Assembly (NCBI GenBank): GCA_963070105.1
Contig: OY718808.1
Coordinates: forward strand, 558,001-622,000
Direction: 5' to 3'
DNA length: 64,000 nt
Origin: Litomosoides sigmodontis
Lineage: Eukaryota; Nematoda; Chromadorea; Rhabditida; Onchocercidae
The notes under the pieces are model-generated. The model was not told the origin of the DNA. It worked only from the letters and a program-made list of their open reading frames with translations, and ran no database searches. Positions 11,720-23,362 of this stretch are shown here, piece after piece (the first letter of the stretch is position 1; every line of letters starts with the position of its first letter). The translations under genes were made by a program, and so were the position numbers.

Positions 11720-14651
11720 CCATTGATCGAAATAGCTTAAAATTCTTCTCGCAAATGTTAATTTTAAATTCTTTCACGCGTAACACGTATCTTTATGGTG
11801 TTTGAAACAAAAAAAACGACAAATGGTTAACTTCAACTTTTTACATTTTGGGGCTAAAAAAGGAAAAAAGCAATTTTTGTTTCCTTAAATGAGAAAGTAA
11901 TGAGTGACTTTAAATTGAATTAAATTTCTTTGAAATTGCTGAAAATTAAAGCTTAAAAATGAATCGCCTAATGGTCAGTGAGGGATAAGGCCGGCGAATG
12001 AAATGGGAAGTTGTTAGAAATGAGCTCGTTCTCTGATTTTTCTCTCTTCCGGAAATGGAATTAGCTAACTCCGCCTTTAGTCTACGGTACGCTTACGGAG
12101 TGAGCAATGAGGGAGAGATGCGGGAGGATGAAATACAAAGTGCAGAAATGAAGAGGAATGTGAAAAATACAATGGAAAAGAAGGAAGAGATGAAAATACA
12201 ACTAAAAATGAAATTTAAACAAATGCCTAATTTAGGAGGAAAAATGGTGGAAAATAAAAGGAATGTGAAGAAATCCATTGGATTTCTTCCTTCATTCGGA
12301 AAAGAGAAGTCAAAATTTCGCTCCCTCTACCTCTCTCCCTCTCTCTGTCTCTCTTTGCTGTTAATAAAATTTTCTCATATCCACAGAATTATAATTTAGC
12401 AATGTTTCCCTGACATCTGCATTAATTGGCTTTTTTTTGCCTTGCCAAGAAGGAATCATTTTTCAAGAGTGAGTGAGTTACGGTAGCGATCGTACGGATT
12501 CGTCCCAATCTTGCAATGTAATTATGAATATGTTACTATTATGGGGCGGATATGTGCTGAAATATGAACCTTTGCGCAGGTGTAGTCAGAAAGCCAATGT
12601 TATTAGTTCGTTGTTGAATTTGTGAGGAATTTGTAACGAAGAAGGAACTGATTGGGAATTTTCACAAATATGAAAAGCTTTATTTCAATTCCTTCTTCAA
12701 ACTAATTCCCTTTTTTTCAACATTCCTACAAATTCGACAGCCAGTAGTAGTTGAGTTGAAGTGAAGTGATGAGAAGCATCAAATGAGCTGGCAGTATCAC
12801 TTGCTTGCTCACCAAAAATTTAACTTTGTTAAAAGTTTCCCTCATTTATTGTTGGGATATCAGCACGCATTGCGATGCCAATACTTCAGTCTGTTGTGGG
12901 TGAAGTATTGTTTGGTCCACTTTTCACACTTACTTACCTCTGAAGCACCTGGTAATTAAATGCCGAATAATTACTACTATTTCCTTGTAGCTTCTCCCTC
13001 ACACCCTTTCAATTTCATTGTGCTGTTTATGATGTCAGTCAGTCGTGCATTATCAGACAAATTAATTAGCAACAACAATGGCAAATTGCTACATTGTTGT
13101 GGTGGAAAACAGTACTCGTCCGATGTACAGTATGGAAGTTAGGTAAATGCTTATGCAATAAATAGCTCCCATGCTTTTGACAAAGTGTGAGAATTTACTT
13201 GTATTTAATTATATTTTAATAATTTCAAATTTAAGACGAATGTAAAAATAAGGACTAATTTTGCATATAATAAGTTATTGCCAAAAAATTCTCGTTGATT
13301 ACAATTTCTTGCTTTCTTCCACTTGAAAATTTGTGGTGCTTAATTTTATTTATGATTATTCATTTTCAATTATAGTTACATTTTGTTACATTAACAAGCT
13401 GAAGTTGGGAAGAAAAGTGCGGTCAATCGGCGGTGTGTATTACAAGGAAAACGAATAAATCCTGCAATTTGAAATGCTTTTTTAATTTAATGTAAAACTT
13501 GTTGATCGCATTTAAGTCTTCTCTTTTTGCTGCATCTGAGTAGGAGTAATAGTAATAATAATATGGTAAGAATTATTGCCAATTTCTCTGCTACAAGCTG
13601 AATTTGTTGATAATTTGTCGTTACTTCCGTCATCACTTGTAATAACTTTGTTCTTTGTCGGTCACTTGTTAATCATCCGACACTTTGGCCTTTTCAGGTT
13701 AAAGAAAACCGAAGTTTACCTAAGAGATTATGCAAGTTGTAAGACGATTAACGCCTATTTCACAGTTATTATTTGATGATAATTGCTCGATTTCATCCTG
13801 TCACATCTACAACGTCCGTTGCACGCGGCCTTTCATCTTTCAGCATTGCGATCATCATTTTCCGCAAAATAAAAAGTTCTTTTTGAGTGCCCCATTGTTC
13901 CCACTGTTATGGCATCTTTCATTCATTTTAAAACGCTTATCTCAGAAAGGAAATTTCAAACTCCTACAATCACTTCAAAGCAAAGATAAAACAAAGTGAT
14001 TGCTTAAAGTTGAAAATCATTATCATCAGCTTTCATTCATACAAAGGTAAGTTAAACTTATCACGTCGTTTAACACAATTCACAAACAATGGAGGGAATC
14101 AGTCTCTCTGCTCTGGTCAGACAACTGTCCGGTCTGATGGAAGTACAACGAAAGAAGTGTCGCAGTAGTGAACACTCCCACAAAAGGGGATGAGTTGGAA
14201 CAAACCAACGTTTAGAGCCAGTAATCACGTAATGAAGTAAAAAGGTCGAGTTTAGTAATTACGAATAGATGTAATAATTAATGCTAACATCTGACTAGCC
14301 ATTTGCATGTTAGCCCCATGAAAATAACTAGCATCAAATAAGTCGAAGTGTGAGAATTTTCACTCAAATGTTTTCAAATTTATGTTTCACCTCCTTGCTA
14401 ATCTCTTCTCATCTCTGTAATTCTTGAGTAATCCAATTCATTTGTAAATTTAATATATCAGCGCCTAGCATTCTACCGTAACCCATTTTACAGCAATCAT
14501 ACTGCTAGTATTTTACTCTTTTTGTTGTGTTTTTATGAAATTATGGGAGAGAGAGAGAGAGAAAGATGTTGCGAAAGCTATTGCTAAGCTTATCTTAGAA
14601 AAGGTTCAATTTTTATGGTTAATTTGTATTTCAGGTGACCGATTTGAAAAG

Positions 14652-14822
14652 TCAACAGATGCCTGATTGATGATTATTCACTTGAACGCTGCGATAATCG
14701 TCGTAAGGATACGCGCTACATAAACGTCTAACCTTTAATTGGCGATTAGCTTTGAGAATGGCGGGAAGAGTGGGATTATCATTAGTTTTGACCTTATCTT
14801 TTCCTCCTCTCTCAAACGCCAT
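14652..14822 (-). CDS. Small basic ORF, unrecognised
   Basis: A 56-residue ATG ORF with a mixed, charged composition (MAFERGGKDKVKTND, then a run rich in Lys/Arg, and YPYDDYRSVQ near the end). This composition is unlike the low-complexity DNA around it. A GA microsatellite lies immediately upstream. There is no signal peptide, membrane segment or known motif. It could be a single-exon small protein, an exon of a larger gene, or chance. Confidence 0.25.
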   Translation of the reverse strand: MAFERGGKDKVKTNDNPTLPAILKANRQLKVRRLCSAYPYDDYRSVQVNNHQSGIC

Positions 14823-14833
14823 CTTTAAAAAAT

Positions 14834-14835
<2 letters not shown>

Positions 14836-14870
<35 letters not shown>
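14836..14870. repeat. (GA)n microsatellite
   Basis: About 17 uninterrupted AG units. On the minus strand it extends an open frame upstream of the 14822 ATG as Ser-Leu repeats. Confidence 0.9.
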
Positions 14871-14875
<5 letters not shown>

Positions 14876-15404
14876 GGATGAATATTTGATTTAGATAATA
14901 ACAACAGCAGCAACTTCCACGTCTTCCGAGTACCATCGTATCCGTTCCGTAATCATGAAAATCTCACCAAAGAGAATGTGCGGAAGGAATTGAGGATTAA
15001 AGCTAACAGGTGGCAAATGTCCGACTTTTAGAGTAATTATTGCTGCTCAGTAACAATATGTAGTGAAATTTTAAAGCGAATGAATAAATCTGAAAATTTT
15101 TTGTGAATTAATTTATCCAACAAAAAAACAAAAAGATTGCAAATACTTGGTTAATTGGCAGAGTTATTTGAGGAATATCACTCTTTCTTTTGGCACTCCA
15201 TAGTTAGTTATGCTTGCTCAGAGGTGATGTATTTGAAAAGTTAAAGTTGATATTACCTTAACTCCGCTAAAAGCAGACTTTCAATTCAAAGCTTAATATC
15301 TGCTTTTTTACGTTTGTAGTCCGTTTGGAGAGAGTAATATTGAAAAGAAGGATGCAATTGCGTAAACAAAGAAGTAAAGTGCAATTTGAAATGAAATCAA
15401 ATAA

Positions 15405-15537
15405 TATTTGCAAATAAAGCTAACTTAATAATAGACAGGAAGAAAACAATTTACAGTTCCCACTAAACTTACAGTTCACCGTCTGAAATACAATCAGACG
15501 GCATTTGCAAATAATGCTAACTTAATAGCTGACAGAA
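15405..15537. repeat. Direct repeat pair with hairpin between
   Basis: A segment beginning atttgcaaata at 15405-15439 recurs with a few mismatches at 15503-15537, 98 bp later. Just before the second copy, 15479-15486 and 15494-15501 form a perfect 8-bp inverted repeat (ccgtctga / tcagacgg) with a 7-nt loop. This could be a small duplication or a decayed mobile-element end; there is no gene inside. Confidence 0.6.
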
Positions 15538-16391
15538 ACAGAGCAGTGTACTATCACATCTGGAAAATAACTTCCAAATTTCATATTTCATTCGCTTACT
15601 TTCTTCAATTTAGGCTCTACTCTACTGTAGAGAAACTTTTTCAGACAGAATCTTTCCACGAAAAATGTGTTATTTGAAATTATCGTCAGGAAAATTAAAA
15701 ACGGAGTTCAGTGAAATGTGCCAGATGTTACTGTCTCATCGATCCTAATTACATCAGTTGAACTACTTGTGGGAACTGATTTCTCTCCCTCCCTCCTCCT
15801 CTCCTCCCCAAGCAAGGCCCTCGCAAACTAATTTAGTAATTAGTTTTTTCAACTAATTTAGTAATTAGAAAATATTAAGCGCTCATTAATTACACCTTCT
15901 TTCTACAAAAGCAATGATGCTTGTAATAGTACTCATGACGAACTGTTGTGATTTTGGAAGCAAAAGAAGGAATGGAACCGTTATTGGCGTCTCCTCTAAC
16001 ACGCGAAATACGTGAGGAAGCGTGAATCCCTCTCCCTCATTGCGCCAACAAAATTCCTCTTCACTCACGCCAGACTGCTATCTCCCTTCCCCTCCTCATC
16101 TATTCTCACTTTTCAGTGTCCTTTTTGCACTTCAATGCTGAAGTTGTTTTGAACAATATTTCCCATTTCATCAACACTTTTTTTTCAAATACAATTCGTT
16201 TGTTTTTATAGTTGGAAGACCCCACTGAGCAAACAGTTCATCAACAAGAAGTTCATATTCGAAATGAAATTCCCAAAAGTGGCCTTCTATTTGGCCGACG
16301 ATCAAGCTGTGCCAACAGAGCTGCGCCTTTTCTTCCAAATTTAAGGAGAACGAATGGCGCTGCTTCAGTGGTCGAGAGCGTTAACGTGAGA

Positions 16392-19229
16392 ATGCTGCGA
16401 ACCGCCGTGTTTGTGTTTGTGGCGCAATTTGCCCTCATCGCCGACTCAGTTGTCGCACTCAGTGGGTGAGTGGAGAAGATCTCGTCACTTTTCAACATCT
16501 TTTTCAATGACAATTCTTGAAATTATGCAACAATGCTTGCATGTTTGCTGTAAATTAGCTGGAAAAATAAAAGTTAGGAAAAGAGGAAAATTGGCTGAGA
16601 CACTTCTTTTGACTGAATTTTTTATTACTTTTGCATTTTCAACTTTGCAAATAAGACATGCAAAATTCCTATGCATAATAAATGAGTTAAAAATATTTAA
16701 ATTACATGAAATTGAAATTTTGTATATTTACAAGCAAAACATGTGCTAACAGTACTAGCTCAAATCATCGGGGAATTACCGGGAGGCGACAGTTGAAGAC
16801 ATTTGGAGTTTAAAAGTTTTCAAAAATTTTCAGCGAAGTGCTACAGCTACAACAAGTTTTAACAGAACTTAGCAACGATTACAACCAGCATAATTTCACA
16901 AAATTTACGGATGACTACCAAGCGGCACTGAGAGAATACGGCGAAGGTCTTTTACCATTTTTATTTCAGTTCAAATTTTAAACTTTTGCGACGAAAGGCA
17001 TAATTATCAATAAAGTAGAAAAGTTCGCATTTCAATTTATTGCGCAAAATTCTTGTGGTAAAGATTAAAAATAAGATTTGAAGAATTTTGGTATTTTCAG
17101 GAGATAGCGGGTGAGTAGTACAACAATTGCTTCATTGAGTATCATTTGATTCATAGAAATGTATCGCGTTGACACCTGCGGAATAATCAATTACTCGGAG
17201 ATGTGTCATTTCATAATTTAAGAATTTATAAATTTCCAATTATTTCAGTAAAATTTTACGAGTAGAATTTTTCAATTTTTTTTCTTCAATTTTTTCCACA
17301 TAAAAATTCTGTTAAAAATGGATGCAATTCAACGTGTGTTATGCAGGGAAGAAACCGTCGTGCAAGCATTTCTAAAAAAATTGAAGAGCGGAAAAACAAA
17401 AGCTGTGAAACGGTTGGTGAGGGAGTGGGGCGATTACAAAGTCGCTCTCGGTATGACGCTCCTATCTTGACGCTTTACGAAATTTTCACTTCAATTCCAA
17501 TTTCAACTTAAAACGAACGATGGTGCAGCAACCGAATAACTCTTCTCATTTTCAGGAAAACATTACAATGAAACTGAAAACAACTTAAGAATGGCAATTT
17601 TTGAGAGCAATGAAATACTAACGGAAAAGCTAAATGAGCAATATAAGAAAGGCTTGATTTCATATGCAACACAGCTAAATGACTTGGCCGATTTGGTAAG
17701 GAAAGTTCCATTTGGCCCGACGTATTTCTGTAAATTCTTCGAAGCAGTACGGTCGCTTATGATTTTTACTATGTTTTGTTGGAATTAGTTCATTTTGACT
17801 GAATTTTAGACCGATGAAGAGTTCCTGACAATGAACGGACTCCAAGCGATGAATGAAACCGACTCGTCCCGAAGGACTCGTCAAGCTTCTAATAGATTCT
17901 ATCAGTATGATCGAAACGAGAAATTACCAGCATATGTTGATTGGAGAAAGAAAGGCTATGTTACACCAATTAGGAATCAAGTACAATTTGCATCTAACTC
18001 TCTACGCCTGAATTATTTGCGATTTCGGAAAACCTGACCTATTTCCGCTTCACTGCTTGAAAATTTGAGGATAAGACACATCGCCAATTGATCTTTTACA
18101 AAATGCTTCATTAATTGCTGATCGTAGCATATCGATTGGAAGTGTTTTGACTGAGTATTTTCTGCATTGAATTTTAATTTTGATTAAACCAACATATATT
18201 GGTGTAATGGACGAGTAAGTTTGCAGGGACAGTGTGGCAGTTGCTACGCGTTCGGAGCACTTGCAGCACTAGAAGCTTATCATAAAAAGAAAACCGGAAA
18301 GCTCATCGATTTGTCACCACAAAATGTTATCGATTGCACGTGGGAATACGGCAACAGGGGTTGTAATGGCGGTCGTCTAGTTCCGGTTATTTTTGCATCC
18401 TTTCCTGGAAATCCTACGAGCGGCTAGTTTGGCTTTCAGTTTAAATTTAAGGAACAAAATTGTACCAAAATATGTTCAGTTCATCCGGTCGGTAATCGTT
18501 GGATGCAGTTGTTCTTCCTTTTATAAAATGAACTGAAATGGTACTAAAAGTTGAAGGCATTAAATTTAGGTGTTCCAATACGCCAAATCTCATGGGATTA
18601 TGACAGAATCGAGTTACCCGTACGTTACCGTTGCCAGGAGGGATTGTCGATGGGATCAAAGGAAAGCTGTTGCCACTGACAATGGCGCCTATGAAATACA
18701 GCACGGCGACGAATTAGGACTTAAGCATGCTGTTGCTAAGCACGGACCCGTTGTTGTTGGAATTTCTGGACATCACCGAAGTTTCAGGTTTTATCGAACC
18801 GGTGCGTTCTTTACTGTAATATAATCTAGTCCGTGAAGAAAAGGCTTGACGTCACCTTCCAGTACCAATCTGATCTCATCACAGGACGTTCGAAGTATCT
18901 CATCTTTTAGCATTTCAGGTATCTATGCCGATGAAAAATGCGATGTACCAAGCCATGCAGTACTAGTTGTCGGATATGGAACTCACAAGACTCGTGGAGA
19001 TTACTGGATTATTAAAAACAGGTTTGTTTTTGATTCCTTCGGTCGTTTAAGGAAGTAGGATAAGGGTTCTTTGAATTAGGTAGCCAACAGTTTATTATTG
19101 ATTTAAACGGTAATTAAAAATTAAATTTTCAGTTGGGGAACTAACTGGGGAAAGAACGGATATGGTTACATGGCGCGAAATAAAGGAAATATGTGCCACA
19201 TCGCTACGATGGCTTCACTTCCTAAGTGA
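16392..19229 (+). CDS. cpl: Secreted cathepsin L-like cysteine protease
   Basis: Papain-family (C1A) endopeptidase with signal peptide, I29 inhibitory pro-region and catalytic domain. Exons: 16392-16465, 16834-16946, 17101-17110, 17347-17450, 17556-17695, 17810-17980, 18227-18379, 18570-18801, 18919-19021, 19133-19229; total 1197 nt, 398 aa, all phases closing. Residues 1-22 ([19 protein letters not shown]) are a signal peptide. The pro-region has the long helical block ending NDLADLTDEEF. A basic RRTR (168-171) precedes the mature start near LPAYVDW. Active site: oxyanion Gln about 206, Cys about 210 in [10 protein letters not shown], His about 345 in [10 protein letters not shown], Asn about 366 in KNSWG. 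The usual Trp after the catalytic Cys is Tyr, and the following Ser is Gly. The segment after CNGG is slightly short (CNGGRL then VFQYAK). Exon 3 is only 10 nt but is required, since skipping it gives an immediate stop. The start is the ATG before the signal peptide; the frame stays open upstream but has no ATG. In filarial nematodes such enzymes act in moulting and embryogenesis (family knowledge). Confidence 0.95.
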
Positions 19230-19299
19230 TAGCAGTGAAATTTGATTCCGGAAAATGCTTTAACATTTGCCGGTGCGCTAGGAATGGTAATTCCAGCTT

Positions 19300-19305
19300 A
19301 ATAAA
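19300..19305 (+). promoter_or_regulatory. AATAAA polyadenylation signal
   Basis: Canonical hexamer 71 bp after the cathepsin stop codon, the likely 3' end signal of that transcript. Confidence 0.7.
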
Positions 19306-19389
19306 GATGAATTTAAGATATGCGAATATGTGAGACACGAAAAGAAATGTTTAATTTTTGCCTAAAAATATTACTGCCACCACGAAATT

Positions 19390-19435
19390 GTCAATAACAA
19401 TATCAATTAATAACAGTAACAATAGCAACAGCAAT

Positions 19436-19466
<31 letters not shown>

Positions 19467-19555
19467 GCAACAACAATTATAGCAATAGCAATAACAAAAG
19501 TAACAATAGCAATAGCAATAATAGCAATAGTCATAATAATAGTAACGAATACTAA
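19390..19555. repeat. (AAC)n / (AGCAAT)n microsatellite
   Basis: A pure AAC run around 19437-19465 flanked by degenerate AAT/AGC triplets. It makes an Asn/Ser-rich open frame that is not a gene. Confidence 0.85.
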
Positions 19556-19559
19556 TAAT

Positions 19560-20150
19560 GATAATAATTTGCCTGTCATTTAGCTAAGCGTTATCTTACT
19601 GTTTACAAGTGAAGATTTTCTGCACTCGTTGAAGCACCTTGACGGTCAGCTAGAGACACTGCCGGATTATGCTATTTCAGTGATCGAGCTAAACATCTGC
19701 TTGATTTTTCGAGGATGACGTGACGTGAGGAGCACTTCCAGTGCTTAATTTCCTCTCAGCTCCAAACAGAAAAGAAATGAAATTCCGCCCGTCGGCTAAA
19801 TCTTTTTTTGAAGCGCATTGTTCACGAACAGTTCAGGCCACTGCCTGTAGAAACACATACCATCAACAATGGTTGTGGTTGAAATGAGAGACAAATTCTA
19901 CTTGCTATGTATTGTTGGTAAATTTGATTGGTAAGAAATCGAAAAGAAATACAAATAGGCAAATTGCGCTTATTGAAATTTCGGATTGGTGGATGTGGTC
20001 GCACTGCGAGATGGCTGGCTATTGCCTGTGAGGAGCGATAAAAGCAAAAAAAAGCTTCGTCCCTTCGGTTTTAATTTGGATGGAAAATGCTACAAAACAT
20101 ACGCACTCATTGGTAACATGGATGACCCTTTTTTGTAAGTAACCCTATAC
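19560..20150 (+). other. Coding-like patches, unresolved
   Basis: Several short plus-strand segments have a protein-like composition: HLDGQLETLPDYAISVIEL near 19640-19690, KRIVHEQFRPLPVETHTIN near 19812-19868, ATG-started MVVVEMRDKFYLLCIV from about 19870 followed by a GTAAGA donor at about 19932, and FNLDGKCYKTYALIGNMDD near 20073-20130 followed by GTAAGT. They lie in different frames and I could not join them with consistent phase. The minus strand is also partly open (19822..20004). This could be an unrecognised gene or a decayed one. Confidence 0.25.
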
Positions 20151-22911
20151 TTCGACCACCTAAACAGATCGATCCGATGATTGTTAACTTTTTCTTTAAT
20201 TAATTAATTAATTGATTTCTCATTGCCAAAAACAACTGAAAGCTTCCAATATCACTTCTTCCCATATTACTTGCCGGGTTGAAATGAAATCAGTGGCGGT
20301 ATTTCTGTGTCGGCAAAGAATATCGCAGATTTATTAAAAGACGACGAAAGAATTAAACGCCCTAATTATTTATCAAAGACAATTTCTAAGGAGAATTTAC
20401 AACACGCAAAAATACAAAAACTGATTTTTCTATTCAAATGGAACATTTCTTTTCATCGATAGAAATAACACGAGCAGAATTGTTCGTAATAATTGGCAGA
20501 TGTCATTATCAATTAAAAGTATTTGCTACTAAAAAATTCAAAAGCTTAAGTTTCTACTTGGGAATTCGAAATTAAGTTATATCATACATTCTCCATTTAT
20601 TATATAATTAGTTTTACATAAAAGGTATTATTATTGCTAATGTAACATTACTTTTCATTCAGTGAAAAAAATGAATAAATGAATAATCTATGAAATTAGC
20701 TATTATAACGCTACATTATTCATTTCGTAGGAATATTTTTAACATTTCAAACTGATAAGTAATTAAATCAAAAATTTTTTTCGTACAACAATATTTATTA
20801 TTACTTTTTACAAATTAAATTCTTAAAATCGATCTTTTTCAATACAGAAAAATAAAATTATTGGCTTTGCGGTTTTATTCGATACATAAAAATTATGCTG
20901 TGAAAGCATATAAAAGCATATGTCAAAAGCGCATTTATAATGCAAACCACTTGGTCCACACGCAGTATGAATTACAAATGCCGAACATTTCCAATTAGCA
21001 AAATTAAACACACACGATTTTTTGAAAAATTTTAATAAAAATTGATAGATTGCTATTTTTTGCAAACTACGCTTATAGAATTTTGCAAGTTATATCTGTA
21101 AGAGGGCTTTTAGTATCAAACTCAAACTTTTCAAAGTTTCATCGGTCCATTTTTAGGGAAAAATCCTTTTCTCTAATTAATATTATCTGCTATTTAAGAA
21201 TGTTTGTAATATTATAATTCAAAACAGGAAATCAATTATAATCTATGAAAGGAGATGAATTTAATTAAAATGCAAAAATATAATTAGGGGAAATAAAAAA
21301 ATTTCCGTCATGCATTTTTCACATAATTCCAAAGGTTTAACTAAGTATTTAAAATATTAATTTAAATTAAATTATATCTGTGCATGCGTATATTCACTTG
21401 CGCCGCATACAGTAACTTTAAGTGTAAGTCTCACTTAACTGAAAAGTCAAACAAGTTAATTAACCGAGAAAAAGGAAAACAAAGCAATGAAGCCGCGCAA
21501 TATCGTTGTTTCGCCTTTTTGCGATCCTTCCGTTCCATTCATTTCCGATCAAATCATTTCCAATACATTCATAGAAATGAAATGAACACCCTGCAAGAAA
21601 CAAAAACTAAAATTTTTTTTTCCTTCCTTCATTTAATCACACAATTTCCAAGACATCAGAAAACTGAATTTTATGCAAAATTTAGTTGAGCTAACGCGAA
21701 AAGCAAAAATGTGCTATTTTTGACAAAAATTTTCAAAATTTGCCGGCGCAATTGCTTTTCTTCTTATTCCTATAGCTGCATTTTTTAAATAAGTTCCTAT
21801 AAACAAGAAATACACGTAAAAAACTAAATAATAAATCAAAATTTGAGATTTTGATAAAAACTGAATTAATTCGTGAAATTTAATAGAATTATTTGAAATT
21901 CAATTAAATATGCCAGAATTAACGAATGACCTCAGATAGAGCCTTAAAGTCAAAATAGTTGTCAATTTGAAAAAATTAAATTTCGATTCTTTTTTGAAAT
22001 AAATAATTTCTACTCTAATTTCGATAATCTGGCTTATTCTATCTTTCTATCCAGAAACCGAAAACAGCAAAAATTGAACTCACTGAAAAAATCAGGAGCA
22101 TTTGAACTTTGTAAAGCAAATTAACGTATGTTACATTTATTCATTGATTTCTTATAATTGATAATTGAAACGAAATCATTCGTCGAAAACAATTCGTTGA
22201 TCTAAATTAATTCAATTTCGCGATCAAAAAATCATTGCTAGATTCATATTAATAATTCATAAAAACACACGTGCAACCATTATTTCAGTTTAAAATTTAT
22301 GATATTTTCATCGTTTGAGCAAAAATTCAAAAAATTTGATAAAAGCAAAAATTTACAGTAAATTTATTGAAAGCAACGAAGTACTCGAAATCATTGGCTT
22401 TGGTGATTTTTGAATAGATTTAGCGCGCTATTATCATATGTTGTTTATTCTATGTGAAATAAAATTTTAAAGTATAAACAGTAAAGAGATCAAAGATGAA
22501 AGCGAAATAATTTGAGTAGCAGAAGAGGAATGCATCGACAGATTGCAAATTGTACAACACAACGCCGCAAATTTTTCTCATGAAATTTTAATAGAAATGA
22601 TAAAAGTTAATTCAACACTGAGCACACATAATCTGATTAGAATTAAAAATTAGCATAAAACAATGTTGTAACATAGCTGTAGGAGGAGAAGTGTCATGTA
22701 ATTTATTTAAACAGTTTAAAATTGCTTTATAAATTGTAATATTTCAAAAATTTGAAAACCCTGGCATTATGTAATGAGAGTGGCAAAATTTATTTCCAAT
22801 TATTTCTATCTGGAAAAACTGGGAGTGGTAAGAACAATGCAAGTTATATTGCATAGGTTCGATCGATTGATTATTAATCAAAATAAGCTACCCGAAACAC
22901 AGGCTCGCCCG

Positions 22912-22974
22912 CCAGATGACTGGACCGGATAATCCATCCAGGACTGGATGGATTATCCGGTCCAAACATCTGGT
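22912..22974. repeat. Palindromic hairpin, 20-bp perfect stem
   Basis: Positions 22921-22940 and 22945-22964 are exact reverse complements (20 bp) around a 4-nt spacer ggac. Outside them 22912-22918 (ccagatg) pairs with 22968-22974 (catctgg) across a small 2x3-nt internal loop. The element is richer in G/C than its flanks. It could be a small RNA precursor-like hairpin, a miniature palindromic repeat, or an element end; no coding content. Confidence 0.85.
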
Positions 22975-23230
22975 TGACTACCAGGAATTGTTGTGATGAA
23001 GGATGAGGTGTGCGTAAGCAGTATGGAAAGGCAATAATTCTGTAAACTAGTTCAATTGAAATTAATTTCCAAAGATGAAAAAAGGAAAGTGATTGTAGTG
23101 TTTCGGGATGTTAACAGTTTAACAATTTAACACCATCGCATCACACTGGTAGTGGCAAAATTTCAGTTCTTTTCATTCCCGGCAATTCGAGGAGAGGAAA
23201 TATTTGAGATGAAAATTCTTAATTGGTAAG

Positions 23231-23362
23231 ATGGAATGCTTTAGCGACACATTACGGGGAGAATCGCTTCCTAAAATATTTGGGGATGAAAATGTTACAT
23301 TCGTACGACACCAGCAGACTGAAATCCTTTCAACAATGCGGGACACAGTCTCTTTGAAGTGA
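23231..23362 (+). CDS. Small ORF, 43 codons, unrecognised
   Basis: ATG ORF with balanced, protein-like composition (SLPKIFGDENVTFVRHQQTE in the middle), ending with TGA at 23360. The antisense strand is also open for 85 codons (23173..23430), but that reading is more Phe/Asn/Ser-rich. No good acceptor or donor flanks it, so it may be a short single-exon gene, a stranded exon or chance. It lies 0.5 kb upstream of YIF1 and 0.25 kb downstream of the palindrome. Confidence 0.3.
   Translation: MECFSDTLRGESLPKIFGDENVTFVRHQQTEILSTMRDTVSLK

Larger units (their letters stand above)
11720..16391. other. Intergenic, low-complexity rich
   Basis: Contains purine/pyrimidine-rich blocks, a (GA)n tract at 14836, a duplicated 35-bp segment at 15405-15537, an 18-bp tandem duplication near 15828-15872 and one small antisense ORF (14652..14822). 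A 34-codon ATG ORF at 14089..14193 (+) also looks less random than its surroundings but has no support beyond that. The last 180 bp upstream of the protease start probably form its 5' leader: a pyrimidine-rich acceptor ending AG at 16211, then two short upstream ORFs. Confidence 0.45.

Noticed and set aside
12055..12399. 114-codon plus-strand frame, Lys/Glu/Met-rich
   Set aside because: Composition follows the purine-rich DNA and ends in a CT-rich tract; no domain and no splice context.
19358..19555. Asn-rich 65-codon frame
   Set aside because: Translation of the AAC/AAT microsatellite after the cathepsin poly(A) signal.
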